Shown piece after piece: positions 31,217 through 38,574 of a DNA stretch of 64,000 bases (position 1 is its first letter; every line of letters starts with the position of its first letter). The notes below the pieces were generated by a model. It was not told the origin of the DNA. It saw only the letters and a program-made list of their open reading frames with translations, and searched no databases. The DNA comes from Azospirillum picis (lineage in GTDB: Bacteria; Pseudomonadota; Alphaproteobacteria; Azospirillales; Azospirillaceae): positions 62,001 through 126,000 of the forward strand of contig NZ_JAGINO010000010.1 of NCBI RefSeq assembly GCF_017876115.1, given 5' to 3'. The position numbers and the translations under genes were made by a program.

Positions 31217-31590
31217 GGGAATGCCTGTGAGATCGTCATGCGGGGAAATAGACCTTGGGGGTTGGCCGAGCGGCCGGGGGAAGTGCCTGGAATCCCTGCC
31301 GACGGCGGAGTGTGGATGGCCGCGTCGGGTGGGCAGCGGGTGGCGTTCGGACGACGGGTTCGCGGGCAGCCGGATGATGGACGCACGGAACGGGATCGCC
31401 AGCCACCAGGCCCGGCTCATGGGCAGAGCGTCGGATCGGCAGATGTGGGCGTGGGAAGCCGCGGGGCAGAAAACCCCGCGTTCATGACATGGTTATCGGA
31501 TCGTCACGTGCAAGTCAAACGAAAGCGAAAGCGGGAAAGTGGCGGAACCCGGCTTTTTCGACCGGTGGAAATCCCACCCCCCGCCGGTTC
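31217..31590 (-). promoter_or_regulatory. Long hemJ-rho intergenic / rho leader
   Basis: 374 bases with no convincing gene. On the minus strand TTGACT (31513-31518) is followed after 15 bases by GATAAC (31492-31497), a weak promoter candidate giving a leader of roughly 270 bases. Such a leader would suit Rho-dependent autoregulation, which is inference. No intrinsic terminator was recognised after hemJ. Confidence 0.35.
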
Positions 31591-32019
31591 TCAGAAGGGC
31601 TTCACGATCACGAAGATGACGATGCCGATCATCAGCAGCGTCGGCACCTCGTTGGCGATGCGGTAGAAACGCTGCGGCCGGGTGTTGCGGTCCTCGGCGA
31701 AGTCGCGGCGCCAGCGGGCCATCATCATGTGGCTGGCGGTCAGCAGCAGCACGAACAGGATCTTGGCGTGCAGCCAGCCCTGCTTCATCCACTCCGGCGT
31801 CAGCACGATCATGGCGATGCCGAAGACGTAGGCCGCGATCATCGCCGGGTTCATGATGGCGCGCAGCAGGCGGCGCTCCATCACCTTGAAGGTCTCCGAC
31901 GCCTCGGATCCGGCGGCGGCCTGGCAATGGTAGACGAACAGCCGCGGCAGGTAGAGCAGCCCCGCCATCCAGGCGATGATGCTGATGACGTGCAGCGCCT
32001 TGATCCATTCATACAGCAC
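31591..32019 (-). CDS. hemJ: Protoporphyrinogen oxidase HemJ
   Basis: 142 residues, four membrane helices (UPF0093). The conserved YEWIKALHVISIIAWMAGLL has heme-ligand H10, and WLHAKILFVLLLTASH has H84 and K86. HemJ oxidises protoporphyrinogen IX to protoporphyrin IX in bacteria lacking HemG/HemY. It is placed between hemH and rho in a hemE-hemH-hemJ series, so most late heme-synthesis steps are grouped here. Confidence 0.94.
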   Translation of the reverse strand: MLYEWIKALHVISIIAWMAGLLYLPRLFVYHCQAAAGSEASETFKVMERRLLRAIMNPAMIAAYVFGIAMIVLTPEWMKQGWLHAKILFVLLLTASHMMMARWRRDFAEDRNTRPQRFYRIANEVPTLLMIGIVIFVIVKPF

Positions 32020-32057
32020 CGGGGGTTCCCCTCCTTGGTTTCGTCATGCCGCCGGGC

Positions 32058-33152
32058 TCAGCGGCGCGGCTGCGGGCAGCCGGACTGGGTGCCGGGGCAG
32101 ATCCGGTCGCCCTTCTGCGAGCAGATGGGCGCCCTGCCCGCGACGCTCTGCCGCACCAGCCCGGCCAGCCCGTCGATGAAGCCGGGATGGGCGCCGACCG
32201 TCGGCACGCGGGTGAAATGCGGGACGCCCGCCTCCTTCGCCAGGTGGCGGTACTCGATCTCGATCTCCACCAGCGTCTCGGAATGCTCAGACACGAAGGC
32301 CATCGGCACCACCAGGACCGGCACGCCGTCCTGGCCGGCCCGGCGGATCTCGGCGTCGGTGCTGGGGCCGATCCACTCCATCGGGCCGACGCGGCTCTGG
32401 TAGCAGCCGACCCAGTCGAGCTGGTCGACGCCGATCGCCGCGGCGATCGACTCCGCCGTGCGCTCGCACTGCCACTGGTAGGGATCGCCGCCGGCGACCA
32501 CCTTCTTGGGCAGGCCGTGGGCGGAGAACAGGATCCGCGGCGTGCCGTGGGCCCTGGCCGCCTCGTAGAGCGGCCGGACCAGATCCGCCGTGGCGTCGAT
32601 GAAGCCGGCCAGCGTCGGATAGCAGCAGACCAGCCTGGTCGGCACGTCGAGCCCGACCATGCGGGCCGCCTCGTTCCAGACCTTGGCGCTGGACGCCGTC
32701 GTCGTGGTGGAGAATTGCGGGTAGAGCGGCAGCAGCACCACCAGATCCGGATCGTACGCCTTCACCCGCGCCGCCGTCTCGGCACTCATCGGGTGCCAGT
32801 AGCGCATGGCGATGAAGACCCTGGTCTCCGCCCCCGGCAGGGCCGGATCCGCCTCCAGCCTGCCCTCCAGCGCCGCCGCCTGGGCCTCGGTGTTCTCCAG
32901 CAGCGGCGAGCGGCCGCCGAGATGGGCGTAGATCGCCGTCGCCGGCTTGGCCCGCCGGCCGCTGATCAGGCTGGCGATCAGGAAGCGGAACGGATTGGGC
33001 AGCCGGATGATGGCCGGGTCGTTGAACAGGTTGAACAGGAAGGGCCGCACCGCCTCGGGCGCGTCGGGACCGCCGAGGTTGAACAGGACGACCGCGACGC
33101 GACGCGGAGGGTGGTGCGGTGCGGCGGAGGCCTGGGAAAGCTGCTGGCTCAT
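32058..33152 (-). CDS. hemH: Ferrochelatase
   Basis: 364 residues. HemH inserts Fe(II) into protoporphyrin IX. Motifs: VAVVLFNLGGPDAPEAVRPF, VLLPLYPQFSTTTTAS, FSAHGLPKKVV with the active-site His, and the second acidic site VSEHSETLVEIE. The extra 15-residue N-terminus is disordered. The C-terminus has three Cys (ICSQKG, ICPGTQSGC), spaced in a way that might bind an Fe-S cluster as in some ferrochelatases; this is not proven. Confidence 0.95.
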   Translation of the reverse strand: MSQQLSQASAAPHHPPRRVAVVLFNLGGPDAPEAVRPFLFNLFNDPAIIRLPNPFRFLIASLISGRRAKPATAIYAHLGGRSPLLENTEAQAAALEGRLEADPALPGAETRVFIAMRYWHPMSAETAARVKAYDPDLVVLLPLYPQFSTTTTASSAKVWNEAARMVGLDVPTRLVCCYPTLAGFIDATADLVRPLYEAARAHGTPRILFSAHGLPKKVVAGGDPYQWQCERTAESIAAAIGVDQLDWVGCYQSRVGPMEWIGPSTDAEIRRAGQDGVPVLVVPMAFVSEHSETLVEIEIEYRHLAKEAGVPHFTRVPTVGAHPGFIDGLAGLVRQSVAGRAPICSQKGDRICPGTQSGCPQPRR

Positions 33153-33250
33153 GGTGCCGCTAAACTGGAGCGTCGCAGCCTCTCTGTCCAGACCTCCCGC
33201 CAAGGCTTTTTCAGGACCGTGCCTTTTCGGCCGGCTGCGGCCCGTCCGCC

Positions 33251-34321
33251 TCAGCCGCGGTTCGGCCACTCGCGCAGCAGCCGGGTCAGCTCCGCCACAT
33301 GGTCGGGCGGGGTCGACTGGATGACGCCGTGGCCGAGGTTGAAGATGAAGGGTCGCGGCGTCATCGCCTCCAGGATCTCCCAGGTGGCGTCCGCCATCGC
33401 CCTGCCGCCGGCGGCCAGCATGATCGGGTCGAGGTTGCCCTGCACCGGCAGCTTCGACTGCAGCGTCCGCGCCGCCCACACCGGCGACACCGTGGTGTCC
33501 AGCCCGACGGCGTCGACGCCGGCCCCGGCGACATAATCCTCGTAGGCATGGCCGGCCCCGCGCGGGAAGCCGATGATCGGGGTGTCGGGATGCTTCGCCT
33601 TGACGCGCGCGACGATCTGCCGCGTCGGCTCGATGACCCAGCGGCGGAACTGGCCGACCGGCAGGACCCCGGCCCAGCTGTCGAAGAGCTGCACGGTCTC
33701 GGCGCCCGCCTCGATCTGGCGGCAGAGATAGTCGGCCGTGACCTCGACGATCAGGTCGATGAGCTGGGCAAAGCCGGCGGGGTCGCCGTAGGCCCAGCGC
33801 TTGACGTGGGCATACTCCTTCGAGCCCGCACCCTCGACCATGTAGCAGGCGATGGTCCAGGGAGCCCCCGCAAAGCCGATCAGCGTCGTCTGCCCGGGGA
33901 TCGCGGTGGAGAGCCGGCGCACCGTCTCGTAGACCGGGGCGAGCGTCTCGTGGAAGCGGTCGCGCGACAGCCGCTTCAGGTCCTCCACGCCGCGCACCGG
34001 ATCCAGCTTCGGCCCCTCGCCTTCGAGATAGGCGAGCGGCTGGCCCAGCGCATGCGGCACCACCAGGATGTCGGAGAACAGGATCGCCGCGTCCATGCCG
34101 TAGCGGCGCAGCGGCTGCAGGGTCACCTCGACCGCGAAGTCGGGATTGTAGCAGAGGTCGAGGAAGCTGCCCGCCTTCGCCCGCAGCTCACGGTATTCCG
34201 GCAGGTAGCGGCCGGCCTGACGCATCAGCCAGAAGGGCGGACGGGAGCAGGCCTCCCCCGCCAGGGCGGCGAGCATCGGTTTGCGGGCGGATTTCCGGTC
34301 GGACGTGCTGGTGACGGACAA
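33251..34321 (-). CDS. hemE: Uroporphyrinogen decarboxylase
   Basis: 356 residues. HemE converts uroporphyrinogen III to coproporphyrinogen III. The signature PPFWLMRQAGRYLPEYRE, the catalytic FSDILVVPHALG and GFAGAPWTIACYMVEG are present. The start is a TTG with AAGGGGAAGG upstream; an internal ATG at 34276 would give 341 residues. hemE borders the replication origin in several alphaproteobacteria, and here the DnaA-box region begins directly upstream. Confidence 0.95.
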   Translation of the reverse strand: MSVTSTSDRKSARKPMLAALAGEACSRPPFWLMRQAGRYLPEYRELRAKAGSFLDLCYNPDFAVEVTLQPLRRYGMDAAILFSDILVVPHALGQPLAYLEGEGPKLDPVRGVEDLKRLSRDRFHETLAPVYETVRRLSTAIPGQTTLIGFAGAPWTIACYMVEGAGSKEYAHVKRWAYGDPAGFAQLIDLIVEVTADYLCRQIEAGAETVQLFDSWAGVLPVGQFRRWVIEPTRQIVARVKAKHPDTPIIGFPRGAGHAYEDYVAGAGVDAVGLDTTVSPVWAARTLQSKLPVQGNLDPIMLAAGGRAMADATWEILEAMTPRPFIFNLGHGVIQSTPPDHVAELTRLLREWPNRG

Positions 34322-34402
34322 GACGATGCCTTCCCCTTGGTCGGGTTGCTTTGATCGGGTCCGACGCCGAGATTCCGGGTCGGGTTTCTCCCCTCTTCTT
34401 CA

Positions 34403-34437
34403 CTATATTTTTTATAGGAAGAAAGGAAGAGGAGGTG
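34403..34437. other. AT-rich putative DNA unwinding element
   Basis: CTATA (34403-34407), five T, TATAG (34413-34417), then a purine run GGAAGAAAGGAAGAGGAGG. It is by far the most AT-rich patch in this part of a roughly 70 % GC sequence and lies 30-40 bases from the only perfect DnaA box. Confidence 0.6.
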
Positions 34438-34446
34438 GTGGGTGCC

Positions 34447-34455
34447 TGTGGATAA
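34447..34455 (-). promoter_or_regulatory. DnaA box (perfect)
   Basis: TGTGGATAA, the exact reverse complement of TTATCCACA, nearest of all boxes to the AT-rich stretch. Confidence 0.8.
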
Positions 34456-34479
34456 CGGTGATCCCCGATTCTTGAGAAT

Positions 34480-34488
34480 CTATCCACA
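34480..34488 (+). promoter_or_regulatory. DnaA box (8/9)
   Basis: CTATCCACA, one mismatch to TTATCCACA, directly after an inverted pair of GANTC sites. Confidence 0.7.
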
Positions 34489-34522
34489 GAGTCCGGACGG
34501 CCTTGCGGCATGTGTGCGGATC

Positions 34523-34531
34523 TGTGGACGA
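34523..34531 (-). promoter_or_regulatory. DnaA box (weak, 7/9)
   Basis: TGTGGACGA, reverse complement TCGTCCACA, two mismatches. Counted only because of its neighbours. Confidence 0.4.
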
Positions 34532-34588
34532 TTCGGAGCACTACCGTCCGAAATGGCGGAAATGCTATAGCTGTACGAACGGGAGTCC

Positions 34589-34597
34589 CGTGGATAA
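34589..34597 (-). promoter_or_regulatory. DnaA box (8/9)
   Basis: CGTGGATAA, reverse complement TTATCCACG, one mismatch. Confidence 0.7.
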
Positions 34598-34714
34598 CAG
34601 GGCGGACGGGGGCGGATCTGCCCGTCTTCCGAAGCGGTCGGCGGAGTTGTTCCGCAGGGGGCCGTAGCGGGGAGGAGGAGTCCGCCGCTTGGGGTGAAAC
34701 GCAGGCGGATCCGG

Positions 34715-34745
34715 TTGTCCACAGATCTGGGCCGGGTTCTCCACA
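34715..34745 (+). promoter_or_regulatory. Pair of DnaA boxes (8/9 each)
   Basis: TTGTCCACA (34715-34723) and TTCTCCACA (34737-34745) lie in the same orientation 22 bases apart, about two helical turns, just before the ppsR start. Confidence 0.7.
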
Positions 34746-34760
34746 GCATGTTGGGGACCG

Positions 34761-35600
34761 ATGAAAGAGTTCCATCTACATCTCGTATCCGATGCGACGG
34801 GCGAAACCATCAACAGCGTCGCGCGCGCCTGCGTCATCCAGTTCGACGACGTCCGGCCGATCGAGCATTTCTGGAATCTGGTGCGCACCGACCGCCAGCT
34901 CGACCTCGTGCTGGAGGGAATCCGCGACAACCACGGGCTGGTGATGTTCACCCTGGTCGACGAGACGCTGCGCCGGCGGCTGCAGGATTTCTGCCGCGAG
35001 ATGCAGGTGCCCTGCATCCCGGTGCTCGATCCGCTGATCAACGCGCTCGCCGTCTTCCTGGGCGTGGAATCGCAGCGGCAGCCCGGCCGCCAGCATGTGC
35101 TGGACGCCGAGTATTTCAGCCGCATCGACGCCGTCGACTTCGCGCTGTCGCACGACGACGGCCAGTCGAACTGGGACCTGCACGAGGCCGACGTCGTGCT
35201 GATCGGCGTGTCGCGCAGCTCCAAGACGCCGACCTGCATCTATCTTGCGAATCGCGGCATCAAGGCGGCCAACATCCCGCTGGTCCCCGGCACGCCGCTG
35301 CCGGCCGAGGTCGACCTGCTGACCCGGCCGCTGATCGTCGGGCTGACCAAGGACCCCGACCGCCTGGTCCAGATTCGCCGCAACCGGCTGAAGCTGCTGA
35401 ACCAGGGCGAGAGCTCCAGCTATGCCGACCCCGAGCTGGTGCGCTCGGAGGTGCAGGAGGCGCGCCGCCTGTTCAGCCGCCGCGGCTGGCCGGTGATCGA
35501 CGTCACCCGACGGTCGATCGAGGAGACGGCGGCGGAGATCATGATGCTGCTCGCCCGCCGCCAGAGCGCGAAGTTCAGCCCCGAGGGAAAGAAGACGTGA
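34761..35600 (+). CDS. ppsR: PEP synthase / pyruvate phosphate dikinase regulatory protein
   Basis: 279 residues of the DUF299 kinase-pyrophosphorylase family. The P-loop-like GVSRSSKTPT is at residues 149-158, with the N-terminal FHLHLVSDATGETINSVARA and C-terminal ARRLFSRRGWPVIDVTRRSI. It phosphorylates (ADP-dependent) and dephosphorylates the active-site Thr of PEP synthase or PPDK. The gene is next to oriC and starts the ppsR-maf-aroE-coaE-dnaQ unit. The stop overlaps the maf GTG. Confidence 0.93.
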   Translation: MKEFHLHLVSDATGETINSVARACVIQFDDVRPIEHFWNLVRTDRQLDLVLEGIRDNHGLVMFTLVDETLRRRLQDFCREMQVPCIPVLDPLINALAVFLGVESQRQPGRQHVLDAEYFSRIDAVDFALSHDDGQSNWDLHEADVVLIGVSRSSKTPTCIYLANRGIKAANIPLVPGTPLPAEVDLLTRPLIVGLTKDPDRLVQIRRNRLKLLNQGESSSYADPELVRSEVQEARRLFSRRGWPVIDVTRRSIEETAAEIMMLLARRQSAKFSPEGKKT

Positions 35601-36226
35601 GCACCCTCTCCCATCCGGATTCTCCGCCCGCCCCGATGCTCGTTCTGGCCTCCGGCTCGCGCACGCGGGCGGCGATGCTGGAGCGCGCCGGCCTGACCGC
35701 CCTGCTCGACCGGCCGGCGGTCGACGAGGACGAGGTGAAGGCCGCCGGCCGCGCCGAAAACGTCACCGCCGAGATCGTGGCCGAAGCCCTGGCGGAGCTG
35801 AAGGCCCAGCGCATCACCCGGCGCCATCCCGGCGCGCTGGTGGTCGGCGCCGACCAGATGCTGGAGTGCGAGGGCCGCTGGTTCGACAAGCCGACCGACC
35901 GCGCCGGCGCCCGCGACCAGCTCCTGGCCCTGCGGGGCAGGACCCACCGGCTGATAAGCTGCGCCGTCGTGGTGCGCGACGGCCAACGGATGTGGCACCG
36001 GATCGACAGCGCCCGCCTGACCATGCGCAGTTTCTCCGACGCCTTCCTCGACGACTATCTCGACCGTGCCGGCGACGAGGTGCTGCAATCGGTCGGCGCC
36101 TACCAGCTCGAAGGGCTCGGCGCGCAGCTCTTCCATCGGGTCGAGGGCGACTTCTTCACCATTCTCGGGCTGCCGCTGCTGCCGCTGCTCGGGTTCCTGC
36201 GGGTGCATGGGGTGGGCAGGGAATGA
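35597..36226 (+). CDS. maf: Maf-like nucleotide pyrophosphatase
   Basis: 209 residues from GTG 35597 (GTGA overlap with ppsR); an in-frame ATG at 35636 would give 197. Motifs: LASGSRTRAAMLERAG, in place of the usual SASPRR; DEDEVKA; LVVGADQMLECEGRWFDKP; VGAYQLEGLGAQLFHRVEGD. Maf proteins hydrolyse non-canonical or modified NTPs. The stop overlaps the aroE start by 4 bases. A Maf paralogue elsewhere would be usual but is not in the window. Confidence 0.9.
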   Translation: MSTLSHPDSPPAPMLVLASGSRTRAAMLERAGLTALLDRPAVDEDEVKAAGRAENVTAEIVAEALAELKAQRITRRHPGALVVGADQMLECEGRWFDKPTDRAGARDQLLALRGRTHRLISCAVVVRDGQRMWHRIDSARLTMRSFSDAFLDDYLDRAGDEVLQSVGAYQLEGLGAQLFHRVEGDFFTILGLPLLPLLGFLRVHGVGRE

Positions 36227-37101
36227 CGATCTCCGGTAAGGCGAAGCTCGCCGGCGTGATGGGCTGGCCGGTCGGCCATTCGCGCTCGCCCCGGCTGCAC
36301 AACCGCTGGCTCGACCAGTACGGCATCGACGGCGCCTATGTGCCGCTGGCCGTGGCGCCGGAGCGCGCCGAGCAGGCGATCCGGGCGCTGCCGGCGCTGG
36401 GATTCCGCGGCTGCAACGTCACGGTGCCGCTGAAGGAGATCGCCTACCGCAGCGTCGACCGGCTGGACGAGACGGCGCGGCGCATCGGTGCGGTCAACAC
36501 CATCGTGGTCGCCGAGGACGGCGCGCTGGTCGGCGGCAACACCGACGGCTTCGGCTTCCTGGAGAACCTGCGTGCGGAGTGTCCGGAGTGGAATGGCGGC
36601 GAAGGCGGCAGCCAAGGCGGGGGCCATGGCCCGGCGGTGGTGATCGGGGCCGGCGGCGCGGCGCGGGCGGTGGTCGTCGCCCTGCTCGACGCCGGCATCC
36701 CGGAGGTCCGTCTGGTCAACCGCACGCGTGCCCGCGCCGAGGAGATGGCGGCGGATCTGGCCCGCTTCGACTTCGCCGGCCGGGTTGTGGTGGTCGAGTG
36801 GGTTTCACGTGAAACGGCGCTCGACGGGGCGGGACTCCTGGTCAACACCACGACGCAGGGCATGGCGGGCCAACCGGCACTCGACCTCGACCTCGGCGCC
36901 CTGCCCGTCTCCGCCCTGGTCAACGACATCGTCTATGTGCCGCTGGAGACGCCGCTGCTGGCGGCGGCGCGGGCGCGCGGCAACCCGGTGGCGAGCGGCA
37001 TTGGCATGCTGCTGCACCAGGCGCGTCCCGGATTCAGGGCCTGGTTCGGCGTCGAGCCGCAGGTCACGCCGGACCTGACCCGCTACGTCCTGGAAGGCTG
37101 A
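36223..37101 (+). CDS. aroE: Shikimate 5-dehydrogenase
   Basis: 292 residues. AroE reduces 3-dehydroshikimate with NADPH. Shikimate-binding GWPVGHSRSPRLHN, catalytic Lys in GCNVTVPLKEIAY, Asp in GGNTDGFGFL, nucleotide loop VIGAGGAARAV, and NRTRARAEEM, the NADPH-phosphate motif. A parS-like palindrome inside the gene encodes Val-Ser-Arg-Glu-Thr (about residues 194-198) in a loop before ALDGAGLLVNTTTQGM. This is the canonical copy; the gene at 15999 is a divergent paralogue. Confidence 0.96.
   Translation: MTISGKAKLAGVMGWPVGHSRSPRLHNRWLDQYGIDGAYVPLAVAPERAEQAIRALPALGFRGCNVTVPLKEIAYRSVDRLDETARRIGAVNTIVVAEDGALVGGNTDGFGFLENLRAECPEWNGGEGGSQGGGHGPAVVIGAGGAARAVVVALLDAGIPEVRLVNRTRARAEEMAADLARFDFAGRVVVVEWVSRETALDGAGLLVNTTTQGMAGQPALDLDLGALPVSALVNDIVYVPLETPLLAAARARGNPVASGIGMLLHQARPGFRAWFGVEPQVTPDLTRYVLEG
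36801..36816. other. parS-like ParB site 2 (inside aroE)
   Basis: GGTTTCACGTGAAACG has the full 14-base palindromic core GTTTCACGTGAAAC (36802-36815) and 14 of 16 consensus positions. It lies 2.1 kb right of oriC. Confidence 0.88.
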
Positions 37102-37102
37102 G

Positions 37103-37756
37103 ATGATCGTGCTGGGCCTGACCGGCTCGATCGGCATGGGCAAGAGCACCGCCGCCCGCATGTTGAAGGCGATGGGGGCGCCGGTCTGCGATTCCGACGC
37201 CGTCGTCCACGGGTTGCTCGCCAAGGGCGGCCGCGCGGTCGGGGCGATCGGTGCCGCCTTTCCCGGCTCGGTCGTCGATGGCGCGGTCAGCCGGGCGGCG
37301 CTGGGGGCGGCGGTGTTCCGCGACCCGCCGGCGCTGAAGCGCCTGGAGGCGATCCTGCATCCGATGGTGCAGGCGGCGCAGCGGGACTTCCTGGCGCGGG
37401 CGGCACGGCGTGGCGCCGGGATCGCCGTGCTCGACATCCCGCTGCTGTTCGAAACCGGGGGCGAGCGGCGGGTCGACGCCACCGTCGTCGTCTCGGCCCC
37501 GCCTGCGGTGCAGCGCGCGCGGGTGATGGCCCGGCCCGGCATGACGGCGGAGAAGTTCGCCGGCATCCTCGCCCGCCAGATGCCCGACGCCGAGAAGCGC
37601 CGCCGCGCCGACTATGTCGTGCCGACCGGGTCGGGACGGCTGGTGACGCGGCGGGCGCTTCAGGGCATTGTGCGCGACGTGGCGCGGCGGCCGGGCCGAC
37701 AATGGCCGCCGCGTGGCTATCAACCGGGCCAGATTGGACAAGTCGATCATGCGTGA
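37103..37756 (+). CDS. coaE: Dephospho-CoA kinase
   Basis: 217 residues. The P-loop GLTGSIGMGKST is followed by VCDSDAVVHGLL and the lid and substrate segment LDIPLLFETGGERRVDATVV. It catalyses the last step of CoA synthesis. It begins one base after the aroE stop. The last 8 bases overlap the start of dnaQ, so the two are coupled. The C-terminal 20 residues (PPRGYQPGQIGQVDHA) are divergent, shaped by this overlap. Confidence 0.94.
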   Translation: MIVLGLTGSIGMGKSTAARMLKAMGAPVCDSDAVVHGLLAKGGRAVGAIGAAFPGSVVDGAVSRAALGAAVFRDPPALKRLEAILHPMVQAAQRDFLARAARRGAGIAVLDIPLLFETGGERRVDATVVVSAPPAVQRARVMARPGMTAEKFAGILARQMPDAEKRRRADYVVPTGSGRLVTRRALQGIVRDVARRPGRQWPPRGYQPGQIGQVDHA

Positions 37757-38432
37757 AATCGTCCTCGATACCGAAACCACGGGCTTCAAGCCTGAGGAAG
37801 GCCACCGGCTGGTCGAGATCGGCTGCATCGAGCTGGTCAACCATCTCGCCACCGGGGAGCGCTTCCACGTCTACATCAATCCCGAGCGCGACATGCCGCC
37901 GGAGGCCTTCGCCGTCCACGGGCTGAGCGCGGAGTTCCTGTCGGACAAGCCGGTCTTCAACGACGTCGCCGCCGACTTCGTCGCCTTCATCGGCGATGCG
38001 CCGCTGGTGATCCACAACGCCGCCTTCGACATGCACTTCCTGAATTGGGAACTGAAGATCGCCGGCTATCCGGTGATGCCGAAGGATCGCGCCGTCGACA
38101 CCCTGCTGATGGCCCGGCAGAAGTTCCCCGGCTCGCCGGCCACCCTCGATGCCCTGTGCAAGCGCTTCGGCGTCGACAATTCCAACCGCACCCTGCACGG
38201 CGCCCTGCTCGACGCCCAGCTGCTGGCGGAGGTCTATCTGGAGCTGCTGGGCGGCCGGCAGACCGGCCTGGCGCTTGCCGGCGGCCCGGCGGCGAAGGCC
38301 GGATCCGCCGCCGCGCTGCGGATCGACCGCCCCTTCCGCGAGGCCCGCGTCTTCGCCGTCAGCGAGGAGGAGGCGGCGGCCCATGCGGAGTTGGTGAAGA
38401 AGCTGAAGAACCCGCTCTGGGCGATGGAGTAG
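37749..38432 (+). CDS. dnaQ: DNA polymerase III epsilon subunit (3'-5' exonuclease)
   Basis: 227 residues. DEDDh exonuclease motifs: ExoI VLDTETTGF, ExoII VIHNAAFDMHFLNWEL, ExoIII HGALLDAQLLAEVY. The C-terminal tail after about 180 would bind the polymerase alpha subunit. It proofreads replication. Start MREIVLDTETTG overlaps coaE. It is the last gene of the oriC-right unit and is followed by a palindromic repeat. Confidence 0.96.
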   Translation: MREIVLDTETTGFKPEEGHRLVEIGCIELVNHLATGERFHVYINPERDMPPEAFAVHGLSAEFLSDKPVFNDVAADFVAFIGDAPLVIHNAAFDMHFLNWELKIAGYPVMPKDRAVDTLLMARQKFPGSPATLDALCKRFGVDNSNRTLHGALLDAQLLAEVYLELLGGRQTGLALAGGPAAKAGSAAALRIDRPFREARVFAVSEEEAAAHAELVKKLKNPLWAME

Positions 38433-38445
38433 CGGTCGCCGCTTT

Positions 38446-38564
38446 CCCCCTCCCCATCCCTCCCCCGCTTCGCGGGAGAGGGGGCAGGATGCTCGTCGGC
38501 GTGAACCGATCAGCAGAGCGGCGGCAGTCCCTCTCCCGCGAGAGCGGGGGAGGTTAGGAGGGGG
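38446..38564. repeat. Interspersed palindromic repeat, copy 3 (full length, reverse orientation)
   Basis: Two hairpin arms, CCCTCCCCCGCTTCGCGGGA and CCCTCTCCCGCGAGAGCGGG, flank about 45 bases containing GTGAACCGATCAGCAGAGCG and GCGGCAGTCC. The whole reads as a close reverse complement of the copy at 63085-63205. It lies between the convergent dnaQ and quinone oxidoreductase genes. Confidence 0.88.
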
Positions 38565-38574
38565 CAGCCGGACC

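Larger units (their letters stand above)
34322..34760. other. Candidate chromosomal replication origin (oriC)
   Basis: 439 non-coding bases between divergent hemE and ppsR. Six matches to DnaA box TTATCCACA are present: one perfect (34447-34455, minus), four at 8/9 (34480-34488, 34589-34597, 34715-34723, 34737-34745) and one at 7/9 (34523-34531). An AT-rich stretch with a symmetric CTATA/TATAG hairpin lies at 34403-34417, next to A/G-rich sequence, and is a natural unwinding element. Four GANTC (CcrM) sites begin at 34371, 34467, 34476 and 34530. There is no TTAA, so no classical CtrA box. Known alphaproteobacterial origins lie next to hemE. parABS surrounds this region. Confidence 0.85.

Noticed and set aside
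31505..31512. TCACGTGC as a sixth parS site
   Set aside because: Only the CACGTG centre fits; flanks lack TTT and AAA. Similar CACGTGA hits at 42713 and 55551 were rejected for the same reason.
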